Shown piece after piece: positions 63,634 to 64,000 of a stretch of DNA of 64,000 nt. Below the pieces are notes generated by a model that worked only from the letters and a program-made list of their open reading frames with translations, had not been told where the DNA came from and did not search any database. The stretch comes from Tistrella mobilis. GTDB taxonomy: Bacteria > Pseudomonadota > Alphaproteobacteria > Tistrellales > Tistrellaceae. Where the stretch lies: contig NZ_CP121017.1 in NCBI RefSeq assembly GCF_041468085.1, forward strand, positions 186,001-250,000, in the 5' to 3' direction. Every line of letters starts with the position of its first letter. Within the stretch, counting starts at the first letter, position 1. The position numbers were made by a program, and so were the translations under genes.

Positions 63634-64000
63634 CTCGAACTGCATGGTCGGGATGCCGAGCTTGCGGGCCTTGTCCGCGAGGTTTCCCTGAATGCCGCCG
63701 CCGCCGAAGACGAGGACGCCGACCGGCAGGACTTCCAGCATCGTGTCGTTACGCTTGTAGGGAGCCTGCTTTGCCGGATACTTCTGGAAGTCGGGCTCGA
63801 AGGCGATCTGCGGCACCTTGCGGCTGGCTGCCCAGCGGGCGGCGATGCGTTCCGCGCCCGTCTTCGCGCCGCCGTGGATGAGCACCATGTCGGCGTGCTT
63901 CGCACGAACCTGATCGAGTTTCGCCCAGATCAGGGTATGATCGTTGAAGTCGGTTCCGCCCGAGACGGCAACTTTCGGACCGGCGGGCAGCAGCACCTCC
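63622..64000 (-). CDS. DUF2493 (SLOG/YspA-like) protein, partial
   Basis: The visible C-terminal part has the DUF2493 nucleotide-fold signatures KVAVSGGTDFNDHTLIW, MVLIHGGAKTGAERIAARWA and VLVFGGGGIQGNLADKARKL. SLOG-fold proteins bind nucleotide-like ligands. Related element proteins usually have a longer N-terminal part, so the gene likely continues past the window end. A terminator-like hairpin (63613-63633) overlaps its stop codon. Confidence 0.82.
   Translation of the reverse strand, partial: EVLLPAGPKVAVSGGTDFNDHTLIWAKLDQVRAKHADMVLIHGGAKTGAERIAARWAASRKVPQIAFEPDFQKYPAKQAPYKRNDTMLEVLPVGVLVFGGGGIQGNLADKARKLGIPTMQFEGGA

Noticed and set aside
6038-64000. An integrase or transposase gene for the island
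   Set aside because: I looked for tyrosine and serine recombinase motifs and for insertion-sequence ends and found none; the integrase is probably beyond the right edge.

Overview
The first 6 kb carry a conserved high-GC alphaproteobacterial housekeeping block: rplU-rpmA, then obgE-proB-proA-nadD, all on the minus strand. The gene order, the protein sequences and the GTG start of Obg suit a Rhodospirillales-like host, but I cannot name a species from this window. Next to the block lies a 5' half of a tRNA-Leu(CAA) gene that keeps its own promoter and breaks off in the anticodon loop. About 160 bases further on is a complete tRNA-Leu(CAA). I read this as the chromosome/island junction. Everything from there to base 64000 looks like one integrated conjugative element of the Tn4371/Trb-TraG type. 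The integrase and the far end are not in the window.

The cargo (about 6.3-36.4 kb) is a metal and stress region. It holds an FAD monooxygenase with a MerR regulator, an RND efflux pump, a Zn/Cd/Pb-type P-ATPase with its SmtB-like repressor, a glutaredoxin/ferredoxin-reductase operon, a Tat-exported multicopper oxidase, DUF305 and CopZ proteins, the copper ATPase CopA with CueR, a CsoR-controlled set (MFS, glutaredoxin-MauE fusion, membrane DUF305), and a decayed nickel-type cluster (InrS/RcnR-like repressor, internally deleted NreB-like MFS, frameshifted YqaA). After these come an MFS/DoxX/TetR set, a LysE exporter, an AAA ATPase, an extra ClpP with SRPBCC and ArsR, a relaxase remnant from an older element, and a second SmtB-CDF zinc module. 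Two regulatory codes link distant genes. Five promoters share TTGACC-N19-CA(C/T)NNT with a MerR-family spacer and probably form a CueR regulon. Two perfect TGAA-N6-TTCA palindromes serve the two SmtB modules.

The transfer core (36.6-55 kb, minus strand apart from a LysR gene) runs from upstream to downstream: orphan DNA methylase, small ribbon-helix-helix protein, DUF2840, TraF, DUF736, lytic transglycosylase, a candidate oriT, DUF3363 relaxase, TraG, CopG-type protein, trbB-C-D-E-J-K-L-F-G-I and DUF2274. Many of these genes overlap by a few bases. Upstream are parA, an RPA-type repA with three internal iteron-like repeats, and an AlpA-like HTH gene, which suggests the element can replicate after excision.

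The final part (57-64 kb) is the element's early/maintenance region: a frameshifted DUF6499-DUF2285 regulator, an XRE regulator with its palindrome, two paralogous acidic genes of unknown function that were duplicated together with a structured leader of about 355 bp, ssb, a small membrane protein and a DUF2493 protein cut by the window end. Several of these genes have hairpins at or just above the Shine-Dalgarno site and strong hairpin terminators.
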